Assembly: GCA_002490995.1 (NCBI GenBank)
Contig: DKVC01000157.1
Span: 1 to 10,874 of the forward strand
Reading direction: 5' to 3'
Source of the DNA: Lachnospiraceae bacterium UBA7188
Lineage (GTDB): Bacteria > Bacillota > Clostridia > Lachnospirales > Lachnospiraceae
DNA: 10,874 nucleotides
The translations under genes were made by a program, and so were the position numbers. Below the pieces are notes generated by a model. The model did not search any database. It was not told the origin of the DNA and worked only from the letters and a program-made list of their open reading frames with translations. Positions 1 to 6,565 of the stretch are shown here, one piece after another (the stretch's first letter is position 1; every line of letters begins with the position of its first letter).

Positions 1-101
1 CATTTCGGTGTGCGAAGTATGAGTAATATGTATTTGTTTACTAAGGAAATACGGAATGTGCCCGTTTGCCTGTAACCGCAGTTTCCAGTTAATTCAACCA
101 T
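1..101 (-). CDS. Possible 5' end of a further ORF, cut by the window edge
   Basis: An ATG at 101-99 overlaps the stop codon of the primase-helicase-like gene (TGA at 96-94) and opens a frame that stays open to position 1, giving 33 codons starting MVELTGNCGYRQ. The overlap is the kind seen in translationally coupled genes. There is no good Shine-Dalgarno sequence, and 33 codons are too few to prove coding. I do not recognise the peptide. If it is not a gene, this stretch is AT-rich flank with nothing else visible. Confidence 0.25.
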   Translation of the reverse strand, partial: MVELTGNCGYRQTGTFRISLVNKYILLILRTPK

Positions 102-1302
102 CTGCAGATTTATCAAAACTGCCTCTTTTAATACTTATACCCTGATACCCTCGTTTTCTCTCGTCCTGTGCATCCTCTTTTACGGAAAATGTCTTTGACA
201 GGCACCCATACCTTTGTTTAAGGTATAGCGACCATACATTATCCGGCAAAATTTCATATCCGCCTTCCTCGCAAAATCTCCTATAACTTCTTCGAATATC
301 ATCACTTGTAACCTTGCCGTCTATTTCTTTCGAAATATATTCATCTGCATATAATGCAAAACTGTTATATTGTCCTTTAAAACTCTGCTTACATTTCCTC
401 ATTTCCAGAGATTCTTTAAAACAATATCCATCTTGTTTTAATTCACGCAAACCTCTAATAGCTTCCCTAATAATACTACCTGCATCATCCAACAGAATTT
501 CCTCTAAATTCTCAATCCACTTATCACGAGGCACCACATTCGAAAAAGGAAAAATAATAACCCTGGTTAAAAAAGAATCGAACTTCTCTAATGCATTTAC
601 TGGTGGAAAACTGTTACAAGCAAAAACTAATAAACTCTCATTTTTAAACTGAAAATGATCTTTACCCTTAAAAGAAGCGGTGACATTATCATTTCCTGTA
701 AGCGATTTTAAAATATCTAACCGTTTATTAGATGCACCACTCACTTCGCCGGATAAGTTTAACCTCTTCCCCAATAATTGAGTAATAGCAAATTGGCACA
801 ATCCAAGAAACTTTCTAAACTCCCGGGCTGTTTTATTATCATACCCAAAAGTATCTTGTATGAAGCTTTCAAATGCACCTTTTCCCTCTTGCTTAATGCA
901 CCTTAAAGGCAACTGCAGCACATACTTGAACATCAGTCCTTTGCGATTCTGAATTACTGTATCCGACTCCCAGTCATATGCCATATCAAGAAAATTAAGA
1001 CAACATCTGCGTTTTTTCAAACAATCCGCTGTTGATGGTGCCAGCATCCTCAGCCATTCATAAATCTCGTATAAAATTCCCTTACTTATCCTACATCGTA
1101 AGTCCTCAGGAATAATAATTCTTATTTCCCTATTTGCTTCTGACTCACTGATTAACTTCCAATAGCTCTTACAATAAAGATGTAGTTGACCTTCTATAAT
1201 GTAAAAACTATTTTGTTCCAGAAGCACTTGCGCTATATCATAAGAAACATTTTTCTTAGACTCTGTACCTTTATCAGAAAGTATAGGTAATTTATCCGCC
1301 AT
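94..1302 (-). CDS. Phage/plasmid primase-helicase (P4/D5 family) fragment lacking Walker A
   Basis: Resembles the C-terminal SF3 helicase part of P4/D5-type replicative primases, which unwind DNA at phage or plasmid origins. Residues 20-168 match the D5 N-terminal type region (for example CLNFLDMAYDWES near 101-113). Residues 176-190 (LLGKRLNLSGEVSGA) look like the Walker B strand, 223-233 (SLLVFACNSFP) like SF3 motif C with its Asn, and 315-393 like the usual C-terminal DNA-binding tail ending in GYQGISIK. The ATP-binding Walker A motif (GxxGxGKS/T) is absent. Residue 168 (FRKFLGLC) passes directly into FAITQLLGKR, whereas about 50 residues normally separate these blocks, so an in-frame internal deletion is inferred. 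Family members are usually 450-800 residues; the N-terminal primase domain is also missing. The ATG at 1302 is the first start in frame, without a clear RBS. Probably non-functional as an ATPase. Confidence 0.75.
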   Translation of the reverse strand: MADKLPILSDKGTESKKNVSYDIAQVLLEQNSFYIIEGQLHLYCKSYWKLISESEANREIRIIIPEDLRCRISKGILYEIYEWLRMLAPSTADCLKKRRCCLNFLDMAYDWESDTVIQNRKGLMFKYVLQLPLRCIKQEGKGAFESFIQDTFGYDNKTAREFRKFLGLCQFAITQLLGKRLNLSGEVSGASNKRLDILKSLTGNDNVTASFKGKDHFQFKNESLLVFACNSFPPVNALEKFDSFLTRVIIFPFSNVVPRDKWIENLEEILLDDAGSIIREAIRGLRELKQDGYCFKESLEMRKCKQSFKGQYNSFALYADEYISKEIDGKVTSDDIRRSYRRFCEEGGYEILPDNVWSLYLKQRYGCLSKTFSVKEDAQDERKRGYQGISIKRGSFDKSADG

Positions 1303-1358
1303 TTTTTTAGTTGTATCAGCTGCTTCAGATATTTTTCTCCTGATTCTGGCAACTTGTC

Positions 1359-1715
1359 CTACGGCGCTTCTTTTCCTACCTCAGAAACATTATCAAAAAA
1401 TCTACGAATAAACTTTTTCGACGCAGGATCATAATTTGATTCCTCTACTTTCCAGTTCTTCCTACGGGAGTCTTTTACCTCATTGGCTTTATCAGTTCTT
1501 GTATTACGCTCTATACTGTGTGAGGCCTGATGCGGTCTCCTCTCCCTTTTTGAAACACCCGGCTGCCTATTTCCCTCTCTATTGCCAAATCCAGCGTTGC
1601 TCGCAGAACTACGTTCTATATCTTGAGATACCTGATGCGGTCTTTGTTCCCCCCTCCAAAATAATATCTTCTTCCACGTTCGCTTTTTGTAACGGATAGC
1701 TTCTGCCCTGCCCAT
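1359..1715 (-). CDS. Small basic repeat-containing protein, unknown function
   Basis: A 118-residue ORF rich in Arg, Lys, Ser and Asn, predicted soluble with no signal peptide or membrane segment. It contains two copies of an 11-residue motif, RPHQVSQDIER (about residues 25-35) and RPHQASHSIER (about 60-70), separated by a Gly/Asn/Arg-rich linker; the DNA of the two motifs is also similar, which points to an old duplication. It lies 23 nt after the stop of the upstream ORF and ends 56 nt before the primase-helicase-like gene, so the three may be co-transcribed. No strong Shine-Dalgarno sequence precedes the ATG. I recognise no family; a nucleic-acid-binding role would fit the composition but is a guess. 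It may also be a decayed fragment. Confidence 0.45.
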   Translation of the reverse strand: MGRAEAIRYKKRTWKKILFWRGEQRPHQVSQDIERSSASNAGFGNREGNRQPGVSKRERRPHQASHSIERNTRTDKANEVKDSRRKNWKVEESNYDPASKKFIRRFFDNVSEVGKEAP

Positions 1716-1738
1716 CGGGCGATAATCTGCTGTCCTCT

Positions 1739-2332
1739 CTAATTTCCATTCTCCATCTCCCCCTCTAGCATAATCGTATCTTCCTGACTAGCTGCCCTGG
1801 CTTCAATCCTAAGTATTTTTTCAGCCAAGCCAACCTGCAAAAATGATGCTACCGTCAGTGCTTCATTCCAAATATTGTGCAATCCCTTTCCTACAACAGC
1901 ACGAGCGCCTCCGCTAACAAGCACATCTTTATCAGCATATAAAAGGAATTCTCCATCCTCATCCCAAAAGTACAAAAACAATTTTTGCCACTTTTCATCC
2001 AAACTTCTGTTTTCGAAATGGATTTCATCGCCTTGCCCATCCATATCATAGAAAAAGAATGAAAAATCATCACCTTCACTGGCAGTGGAAAAAAACTTAG
2101 GATTTTCATCTGCCGTGTCCATGAAAATGATTCCATTGTCATAAGTAGTAGCCTCTCTCACTTTCCGAAACACAGCCCTTCCGGACTTAATCCAGAGCCA
2201 ATTAGCTCGCTTTCTCTGGTACTCTTTCCCACAAATTACTACTCTTTTTTTCATTTTCTTTTTGTAGCATATTCCACTCTTACACAACTCCTTGGCAAAT
2301 ATAACTATATCTACATATACGTACCATGCCAT
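1739..2332 (-). CDS. Hypothetical protein of the AT-rich element
   Basis: A 197-codon ORF (or 171 codons if translation starts at the second candidate ATG, 2254, giving MKKRVVICGKEYQRK). Neither start has a well-placed RBS. An AAAGGAG lies about 26 nt before the ATG at 2332, too far for a standard start. The MKKR start gives the more natural soluble N-terminus, because the extra 26 residues of the longer form look like translated leader. The protein has a basic N-terminal third, an acidic and aromatic middle (FSFFFYDMDGQGDE, FLYFWDEDGEFLLYADKD) and a more hydrophobic C-terminal part (IWNEALTVASFLQVGLAEKI). I do not recognise the family. It is the first gene of the cluster leading to the primase-helicase-like ORF and shares its AT-rich composition. 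Confidence 0.5.
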   Translation of the reverse strand: MAWYVYVDIVIFAKELCKSGICYKKKMKKRVVICGKEYQRKRANWLWIKSGRAVFRKVREATTYDNGIIFMDTADENPKFFSTASEGDDFSFFFYDMDGQGDEIHFENRSLDEKWQKLFLYFWDEDGEFLLYADKDVLVSGGARAVVGKGLHNIWNEALTVASFLQVGLAEKILRIEARAASQEDTIMLEGEMENGN

Positions 2333-2685
2333 TGATGCATAATATGTGAAATGCTACTCTCCTTTCTTTAATTTTTAAGTTCTGGACATATTTCCGGTTA
2401 TTCCCTAATAGCCTGACTGAAATGCTAAAACGGATCGACTTCCAGAAAATACCATCGCTTTCATCCATAATTAAAGCACATCACTTCTCCTTTGTCGAAA
2501 ACCTATGTTCCAAAAAAGTCCCGAAAACTCAATCATCATCTGGGTATTCTCGGAACCTCAAATACCTTGAATTTCCTTGGTTTCTACAACATCATAACCG
2601 TCATATTACATCTAACCTTTATACCATTTTCTAACTTAATAATAATTTTATATTTGAACCATTTACCAAAATCCCTCAAATATGC

Positions 2686-2720
2686 CAGATTTAGTGCCAG
2701 AACCCCCTGCACTAAATCTG
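2686..2720. repeat. Perfect 12-bp inverted repeat, 11-nt loop
   Basis: Arms 2686-2697 (CAGATTTAGTGC) and 2709-2720 (GCACTAAATCTG) are exact reverse complements around an 11-nt spacer. There is no T-run on either side, so it does not look like an intrinsic terminator. It could be an operator for a dimeric regulator or a structured RNA or DNA site in the AT-rich element. Confidence 0.6.
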
Positions 2721-2813
2721 ACTCCTTAACATAAAGATATTGCCGCTTTTTAATATCTCCGTATTTTACCACGACTAGGAGACATGCTTATGCTCAACAA
2801 AATTTGCAAAACA

Positions 2814-2862
2814 ATACAGGCATCTTGAATCTATTTTTCTTACAGATTCAAGATGCCTGTAT
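2814..2862 (-). terminator. Long perfect hairpin after the chimeric ORF, probable terminator
   Basis: Arms 2814-2832 and 2844-2862 form a perfect 19-bp inverted repeat with an 11-nt loop. In minus-strand sense it begins about 51 nt after the TGA of the chimeric ORF and is followed by a T-rich but interrupted stretch (TTGTTTTGC, then AAATTTTG). This fits termination of minus-strand transcription. The plus-strand side is A-rich, so termination in that direction is unlikely. The stem is longer and less GC-rich than a typical intrinsic terminator. Confidence 0.6.
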
Positions 2863-2913
2863 AAAAATTAAAACTGGAAAAGCAACTTTTAAAGATCTTT
2901 GAGGCTACTGTTT

Positions 2914-3789
2914 TCAAATCAATATATTATCAATTCCCAGTTTCTGTAAATCCAAATTAAACATATCGTGCAAAACAGCAATTACGGTTATCGCTTCCTC
3001 ATCTTCCCGAGACATATATAGATTTTCCAGATAGCTTAAAACCGCCTCCCTCCCTTCATTTTGTTTTTCTAAATCGATAGCATAGCCAATGTGCATCTGG
3101 ATCTTATCTTCTGCCTCCTGCACCTTTTGTCTATCATCCTTATATTTAACAGATTTAATAACCTCTTCCCATTCATGTTCAAATTTCTCTCCAAATCCCA
3201 TGGCTTCAAAAATCTTTCTTTCCACCTCATCTTTTCCCTCATTCCCTACTTTAATGCTCTCACTAAATTTGTCATATATATCATCCATCATCAAACAGAC
3301 ACTCATTATTGCCCATGCCTGTTCAATTATCTTTCCATCAATCATCTTATCAATATCATATAGCATATGCTTTACACTCCCCAGACTCATATAAGTATCC
3401 TTTCTAGGCCATATACGTATAAAAAAGGAAGCGACAAACCTTCTATAATTAAACTGTTTCAAAATATCATAGTTTTGCCTACATATTTCTGCCGTCTTTT
3501 CATTCAATTCATCATTTAACTTCAAATACTTTGGTTCGTCCAAATATTCCTGCAGTTTATAATTACCGCCAAAGTATTCCCCAATTCCCTTTTTTGCACC
3601 TCCCACATAATAAGACATTTCTTCCTGCTCACCTTCATGTTTTGGAGCTCTGGGCTTCTTTGAAATCGGATATTTCACTCCGATTGTTCTAAAGTTCTCA
3701 CCATTGAATTCAGCATTCCAATCTTTTTCTTGCAACCAATTTTCAACAAATAATAATAATTCGTATTTCTTACCACTAAGTCCAACTAT
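2914..3789 (-). other. Foreign 3' tail of the chimeric ORF
   Basis: These 291 codons lie beyond the homology breakpoint. The peptide is rich in Lys and Glu with many aromatic residues, mostly helical by eye, and has no signal peptide or recognised motif. The first internal Met with some context is MSYYVGGAKKG. No clear RBS is visible there, so I cannot tell whether the segment was once a gene with its own start. It stays open for 876 nt in AT-rich DNA, which suggests selected coding sequence rather than chance. Function unknown. Confidence 0.6.
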
Positions 3790-5223
3790 CACCGTGAACT
3801 GATTCTCATAATCCAGCAGGAGAGAGATGTATTCCCTGATTTCATCCAAGTGCTCCGCTTTTGCGTTCACTGCCAGATAGCCGTTGTAATTGGCCGCGTA
3901 ATGGCCGCTTCCGCCATAGGCGGGATAACCCACCATGTGGATGTCCTCCCCGAATTCAGCAAGATTGGCTGCAAAATTCTGAAGTCCTTCGTACATATTG
4001 CACATTTCAGCCACACAGTCGCCTTCCCGCAGAATCCGCTCCGCTTCGTCCCAGCTTACGCCGTCCGACTTGTTCAGGGCTTCCTGTTCGGACCGGAGGG
4101 GAGCGCCGCCATTTTGATGGCAGAATTCCAGTAAACGGATAAAATCCTCATGGTCAAAACGGGCGACGCCCTGCTCCATGTCCAGGAAGGGAGTGCCGTC
4201 CAGACCGCGCAGCAGGTTCCGGAAAAGGCTGTAGCCGTCATATCTGGTGGGGGCGAGAATCAGCTTCCAGTCTGTCCGGTTCTCCGCTACATCCAGCAGT
4301 TCGGACAGCGTCCAGGAATCGTCGCTCCAGACTTCCTTCGACACTGCCATGGTGTGCAGGGAGTACCAGGGGGCCACGCCCACCATTTTCCCGCCTATGG
4401 TACAGTCCTGAACCGCAAAGGAGAACAGCTGCTCATAGATATCTGCCGGGATCAGTTCCTTTAAGTCCATCAGCGCCCCTTTTCCCGCCAGGATAGCCAT
4501 ATCTTCCTTGGAAACCCACATCATCTCCGGCCCTTTGCCCGCGGCCAGCTCCATGAGGATGCGGTTCCGGAAAGCCTCCTTATCCCCGCCGTTCTGTTCC
4601 GTTTTAATAGGGCAGTCCGCGTGTTCCCGGGAATAATCGGATGCCAGCCTGACGGAGTACCGGGGGCCTTCCGGCTCCAGATAGGCCATGCGGATCTCCT
4701 CCGCTGTCTGCACCTCTTCATCCGACAGGACAATGATTCCCAGACTACTTCCCTCCAGGAAACATACCAGGACATCCCCTTCGGAATCACACAGAAGACC
4801 CACATAATTTGTCATCGTGGAGACGCCTATGTCGTAGATTTCAGCCAGCTCCTGCCGGATGTCCGCCGCCATGTCCCAGCGGATCAGGCAGCCGCCGGTC
4901 ACATAGTACATCATCTCATCCCCTGCCTGGCACAGGGCGGAAAGATATTCCCCCTGCATATCCGCCAGGAGCGTCCTGCCCTTGGTCTCTTTGTCAAACC
5001 GGAACAGGGAAGCTTCTTCCATTCCACTGCTGTCATCCATCTCCCAGAGTATGACGCTGCCGTCCGGCTGGTCGAAAACCATCCGGGTTTCCTCTACGGA
5101 AGGGTTCCAGGGGTAGCCTTTCCCGTCCGGGAAACTGTCCTCCATGGCAAGAACCGTTCCCGCCATATCTGTTCTGACCAGGAAATCATGGGGATTCTCC
5201 GTGCCCGTCTCCTGCATCCGCAA
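2914..5223 (-). CDS. Chimeric ORF: solute-binding lipoprotein (copy A) fused to a foreign tail
   Basis: A 769-codon frame made of two unrelated parts. Residues 1 to about 180 are beta-strand-rich with repeated DG/GD-type turns, like the propeller-like N-terminal region of long clostridial solute-binding lipoproteins. Residues about 185-478 resemble an ABC-type extracellular solute-binding protein, for example MELAAGKGPEM at 224-234, IGGKMVGVAPWYS at 277-289, and a stretch ending LLLDYENQFTV at 478. From residue 479 the sequence departs from the tandem paralogue (copy B keeps about 106 more native residues) and continues as 291 AT-rich, charged, helical residues I do not recognise. The true start is not at 5223: with one base added in the G5 run at 5238-5242 this frame joins the signal-peptide-bearing ORF beginning at 5747, giving 944 residues. 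Native ligand unknown; the neighbouring cluster suggests mannooligosaccharides, but this is only context. Confidence 0.7.
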   Translation of the reverse strand: MRMQETGTENPHDFLVRTDMAGTVLAMEDSFPDGKGYPWNPSVEETRMVFDQPDGSVILWEMDDSSGMEEASLFRFDKETKGRTLLADMQGEYLSALCQAGDEMMYYVTGGCLIRWDMAADIRQELAEIYDIGVSTMTNYVGLLCDSEGDVLVCFLEGSSLGIIVLSDEEVQTAEEIRMAYLEPEGPRYSVRLASDYSREHADCPIKTEQNGGDKEAFRNRILMELAAGKGPEMMWVSKEDMAILAGKGALMDLKELIPADIYEQLFSFAVQDCTIGGKMVGVAPWYSLHTMAVSKEVWSDDSWTLSELLDVAENRTDWKLILAPTRYDGYSLFRNLLRGLDGTPFLDMEQGVARFDHEDFIRLLEFCHQNGGAPLRSEQEALNKSDGVSWDEAERILREGDCVAEMCNMYEGLQNFAANLAEFGEDIHMVGYPAYGGSGHYAANYNGYLAVNAKAEHLDEIREYISLLLDYENQFTVIVGLSGKKYELLLFVENWLQEKDWNAEFNGENFRTIGVKYPISKKPRAPKHEGEQEEMSYYVGGAKKGIGEYFGGNYKLQEYLDEPKYLKLNDELNEKTAEICRQNYDILKQFNYRRFVASFFIRIWPRKDTYMSLGSVKHMLYDIDKMIDGKIIEQAWAIMSVCLMMDDIYDKFSESIKVGNEGKDEVERKIFEAMGFGEKFEHEWEEVIKSVKYKDDRQKVQEAEDKIQMHIGYAIDLEKQNEGREAVLSYLENLYMSREDEEAITVIAVLHDMFNLDLQKLGIDNILI

Positions 5224-5747
5224 GGAAAGCTCGTCTTCCCCCTCACCTCCATGGACAGGATGTAATAACGCTCCTTCCCCGGAACTTCCAGGGAGAAAGT
5301 CTGCTGCTCCATCTGCCGGGTATCCGCGTCAAACAGGCTCAGCGAGCATTGCCAGCCCTCCTTCTCGTCAACAGTTTCATGGCAGGCGCAGATGAGATAG
5401 ATTTTGCTGCCGTAGCTGTCGGCGAAAAGCATTTTATCGCTGTAGTCCCCGTCGGGGGATTTTACGGACATTGACAAGTACTCCTGGACGAACAAGGCAT
5501 CTCCCTGCGCAACGGCGGAGACCCCCGGGGCAGCGGCGGGATCCGACATTCCGCCTGGGGTATTGGCGGAGCCGTCAGCAGCTTCCGTACCAGACTGCCG
5601 CAAGACCACCCCTTCGTCGTTTTCTCCTGCCGCGGAATTTCCCGCCCCGCAGCCGTTGGAAAAAAGAAGCACTGCGGAGAGAATCAGGGACATAAGGATT
5701 GGTTTTTTATGTGTCTGGTCTTTTTTCATGTATCCGGTCTTTTTCAT
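5094..5747 (-). pseudogene. Frameshifted 5' part of solute-binding lipoprotein gene (copy A)
   Basis: The ATG at 5747 has a good RBS (GAGGAGAT at 5762-5755). It encodes a lipoprotein signal peptide: a basic start, a hydrophobic core LILSAVLLF, and a lipobox-like SNGC with Cys33 as the probable lipidated residue, followed by a Gly/Ala/Ser/Glu-rich linker. Residues 70-168 are beta-rich and begin the propeller-like region. At the five-base C run on the plus strand (5238-5242, G5 in the mRNA) the frame is lost: the last 50 or so residues are Arg-rich out-of-frame translation. Adding one base restores EVRGEDELSLRMQE and continues through the 2914-5223 frame, and the summed length is then an exact multiple of three. 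This is either a true frameshift mutation or a sequencing error. Confidence 0.8.
5238..5242 (-). other. Frameshift site in solute-binding protein copy A
   Basis: A run of five C on the plus strand (G5 in the mRNA) is where the signal-peptide frame and the main solute-binding frame separate. One extra G makes a single 944-codon reading frame. There is no classical slippery heptamer, and a run of five is short for phase variation, so mutation or sequencing error is more likely than programmed frameshifting. Confidence 0.7.
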
Positions 5748-5754
5748 ATGTCTG

Positions 5755-5762
5755 ATCTCCTC
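5755..5762 (-). promoter_or_regulatory. RBS fixing the start of lipoprotein copy A
   Basis: GAGGAGAT lies 7 nt before the ATG at 5747 and supports that start over the in-frame Met at residue 7. Confidence 0.75.
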
Positions 5763-5800
5763 TTAATACTTGTGAACGCCAATGAACCCCCTGACAGTTC

Positions 5801-6457
5801 CTAGTTCCCCTCATCCAAATACAGCTGCACCCGGTTCTGCAGAATCCGAACCGTATCTTCCACACTCTTGTCCCCCTCGAAATAGGGCAGCAATTCCTCC
5901 AGCAGAATCGCCGAAATCCCGGAAGGGTACTCCGGCTGCGGCACGCAGCTTTCCAGATATGCCATATACTCTTCCAGGTAGCTGGTGCCGTCAGCCTTAA
6001 GCGTAAGTTCACTCGTGACATCGGTATCGCCAAACTTTCCCTTCTTCTGCCAAAGCCCGCCGCCATATTCGTCCTGCACCACGCAGTCTCTGATAACATC
6101 CCTTCTGACACTGTTCCCATATACGGTAAATTGATTCTCATAATCCAACAGCAGCGCAATGTACTCCCTGATGACATCAAGGTGCTCCGCCTCCCTGTTC
6201 ACCACCAGATATCCGTTGGCGTTCAGCACATAATTTCCGCTTCCCGTATCGCCTGGGTACCCTGCCAGATGCAGGCCGTTTCCGATGCACCTCTCCATTG
6301 TCTGTGAAAAACTCTCCAAATCACCGATATAGCTTAACAACGCTACGTACTCTCCCTCACTCGCCATTCTGTAGACATCGTCCTTGGTCAGCTGCTGCAT
6401 TTCCCCAATGTTTCCGCCCGTACTTCCATACCGCCTGCACACCTCCAGTATCTCCAT
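5801..6457 (-). pseudogene. N-terminally truncated solute-binding protein (copy B)
   Basis: This 218-codon frame matches only the C-terminal part of an ABC-type solute-binding protein. It aligns with copy A through residues 1-112: MEILEVCRRYG against IRLLEFCHQNG, AGYPGDTGSGNYVLNANGYL against VGYPAYGGSGHYAANYNGYL, and an identical LLLDYENQFTV. It then supplies about 106 native residues that copy A has lost. There is no signal peptide, N-terminal lobe or RBS before the ATG at 6457. Homology continues a few codons upstream (YCPEF, to about 6471) and stops at a 13-bp inverted repeat, with an in-frame TGA just beyond. A full member would have at least 300 more N-terminal residues, so this is a gene remnant. 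It ends 53 nt before copy A and lies about 108 nt after the GH130 gene stop. Confidence 0.75.
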
Positions 6458-6471
6458 GAATTCCGGGCAGT

Positions 6472-6505
6472 AATTCCTGAGGAATTGTAAAGTTCCTCAG
6501 GAATT
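6472..6505. repeat. Perfect 13-bp inverted repeat at the copy B breakpoint
   Basis: Arms 6472-6484 (AATTCCTGAGGAA) and 6493-6505 (TTCCTCAGGAATT) are exact reverse complements with an 8-nt spacer. The left edge coincides with the point where homology of the truncated solute-binding gene begins, and the right arm abuts the 64-nt palindromic repeat. As RNA it would form a hairpin after the GH130 gene, but no U-run follows, so a simple intrinsic terminator is doubtful. Confidence 0.65.
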
Positions 6506-6565
6506 GTTATACTCGTGAGCGCATTCTTTTGCCGCTCTTATGTTCTTCATTGCAAAAGTGCTCAC
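6502..6565 (-). repeat. 64-nt palindromic intergenic repeat, copy 1
   Basis: Read on the minus strand, this segment starts directly after the TAA of the GH130 gene. It matches 9037-9100 (plus strand) without gaps at 49 of 64 positions by hand alignment. The end ATGCGCTCACGAGTATA is identical in both copies, and the outer GTGA and GCTCAC ends can pair. An inner CTTTTGC/GCAAAAG stem is also present here. It resembles a REP-like or miniature inverted-repeat element in size and position. Confidence 0.6.

Larger units (their letters stand above)
2333..2913. other. 581-bp AT-rich gap without a convincing gene
   Basis: Between the chimeric ORF (stop at 2914) and the next minus-strand ORF I see no supported gene. 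Two 62-codon minus-strand frames, 2772-2584 with a GTG start and 2468-2280, lack convincing RBSs and family signatures, and the second overlaps the 197-codon ORF. Two AAAGGAG-like sequences (near 2484-2490 and 2359-2365, minus strand) each precede only very short frames. The gap holds two perfect inverted repeats, listed separately. It could be a regulatory or origin-like region of the element, or decayed coding sequence. Confidence 0.5.
1..3789. mobile_element. Arm of a putative degenerate prophage or integrative element
   Basis: This whole stretch is much more AT-rich than the rest of the window. By hand count 3721-3780 is 25% G+C, whereas 3841-3900 is 52%. The change falls at the point (3789/3790) where the solute-binding protein gene loses homology to its tandem paralogue. 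Cargo includes a P4/D5-type primase-helicase fragment, a gene class typical of phages, plasmids and integrative elements, plus unrecognised ORFs. No integrase, transposase, relaxase or terminal repeat is visible, and the far end lies outside the window. The element class therefore cannot be named. An assembly chimera or a large rearrangement could give the same picture. Confidence 0.5.

Noticed and set aside
2584..2772. 62-codon GTG-start frame in the AT-rich gap
   Set aside because: No convincing RBS or family, and it contains a perfect inverted repeat. It is more likely non-coding or decayed sequence.
1..3789. Insertion sequence or transposon with identifiable ends
   Set aside because: No transposase, integrase or terminal inverted repeats are visible, and only one junction is in the window, so a specific element type cannot be claimed.
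5238..5242. Programmed ribosomal frameshift or phase-variable tract
   Set aside because: There is no slippery heptamer or obvious downstream stimulatory structure, and a run of five is short for slippage-based switching. Mutation or sequencing error explains it more simply.
4621..5265. 214-codon plus-strand frame opposite the solute-binding protein gene
   Set aside because: The solute-binding protein signal on the minus strand is strong. This frame has no RBS or family signature and low-complexity content typical of an antisense shadow.
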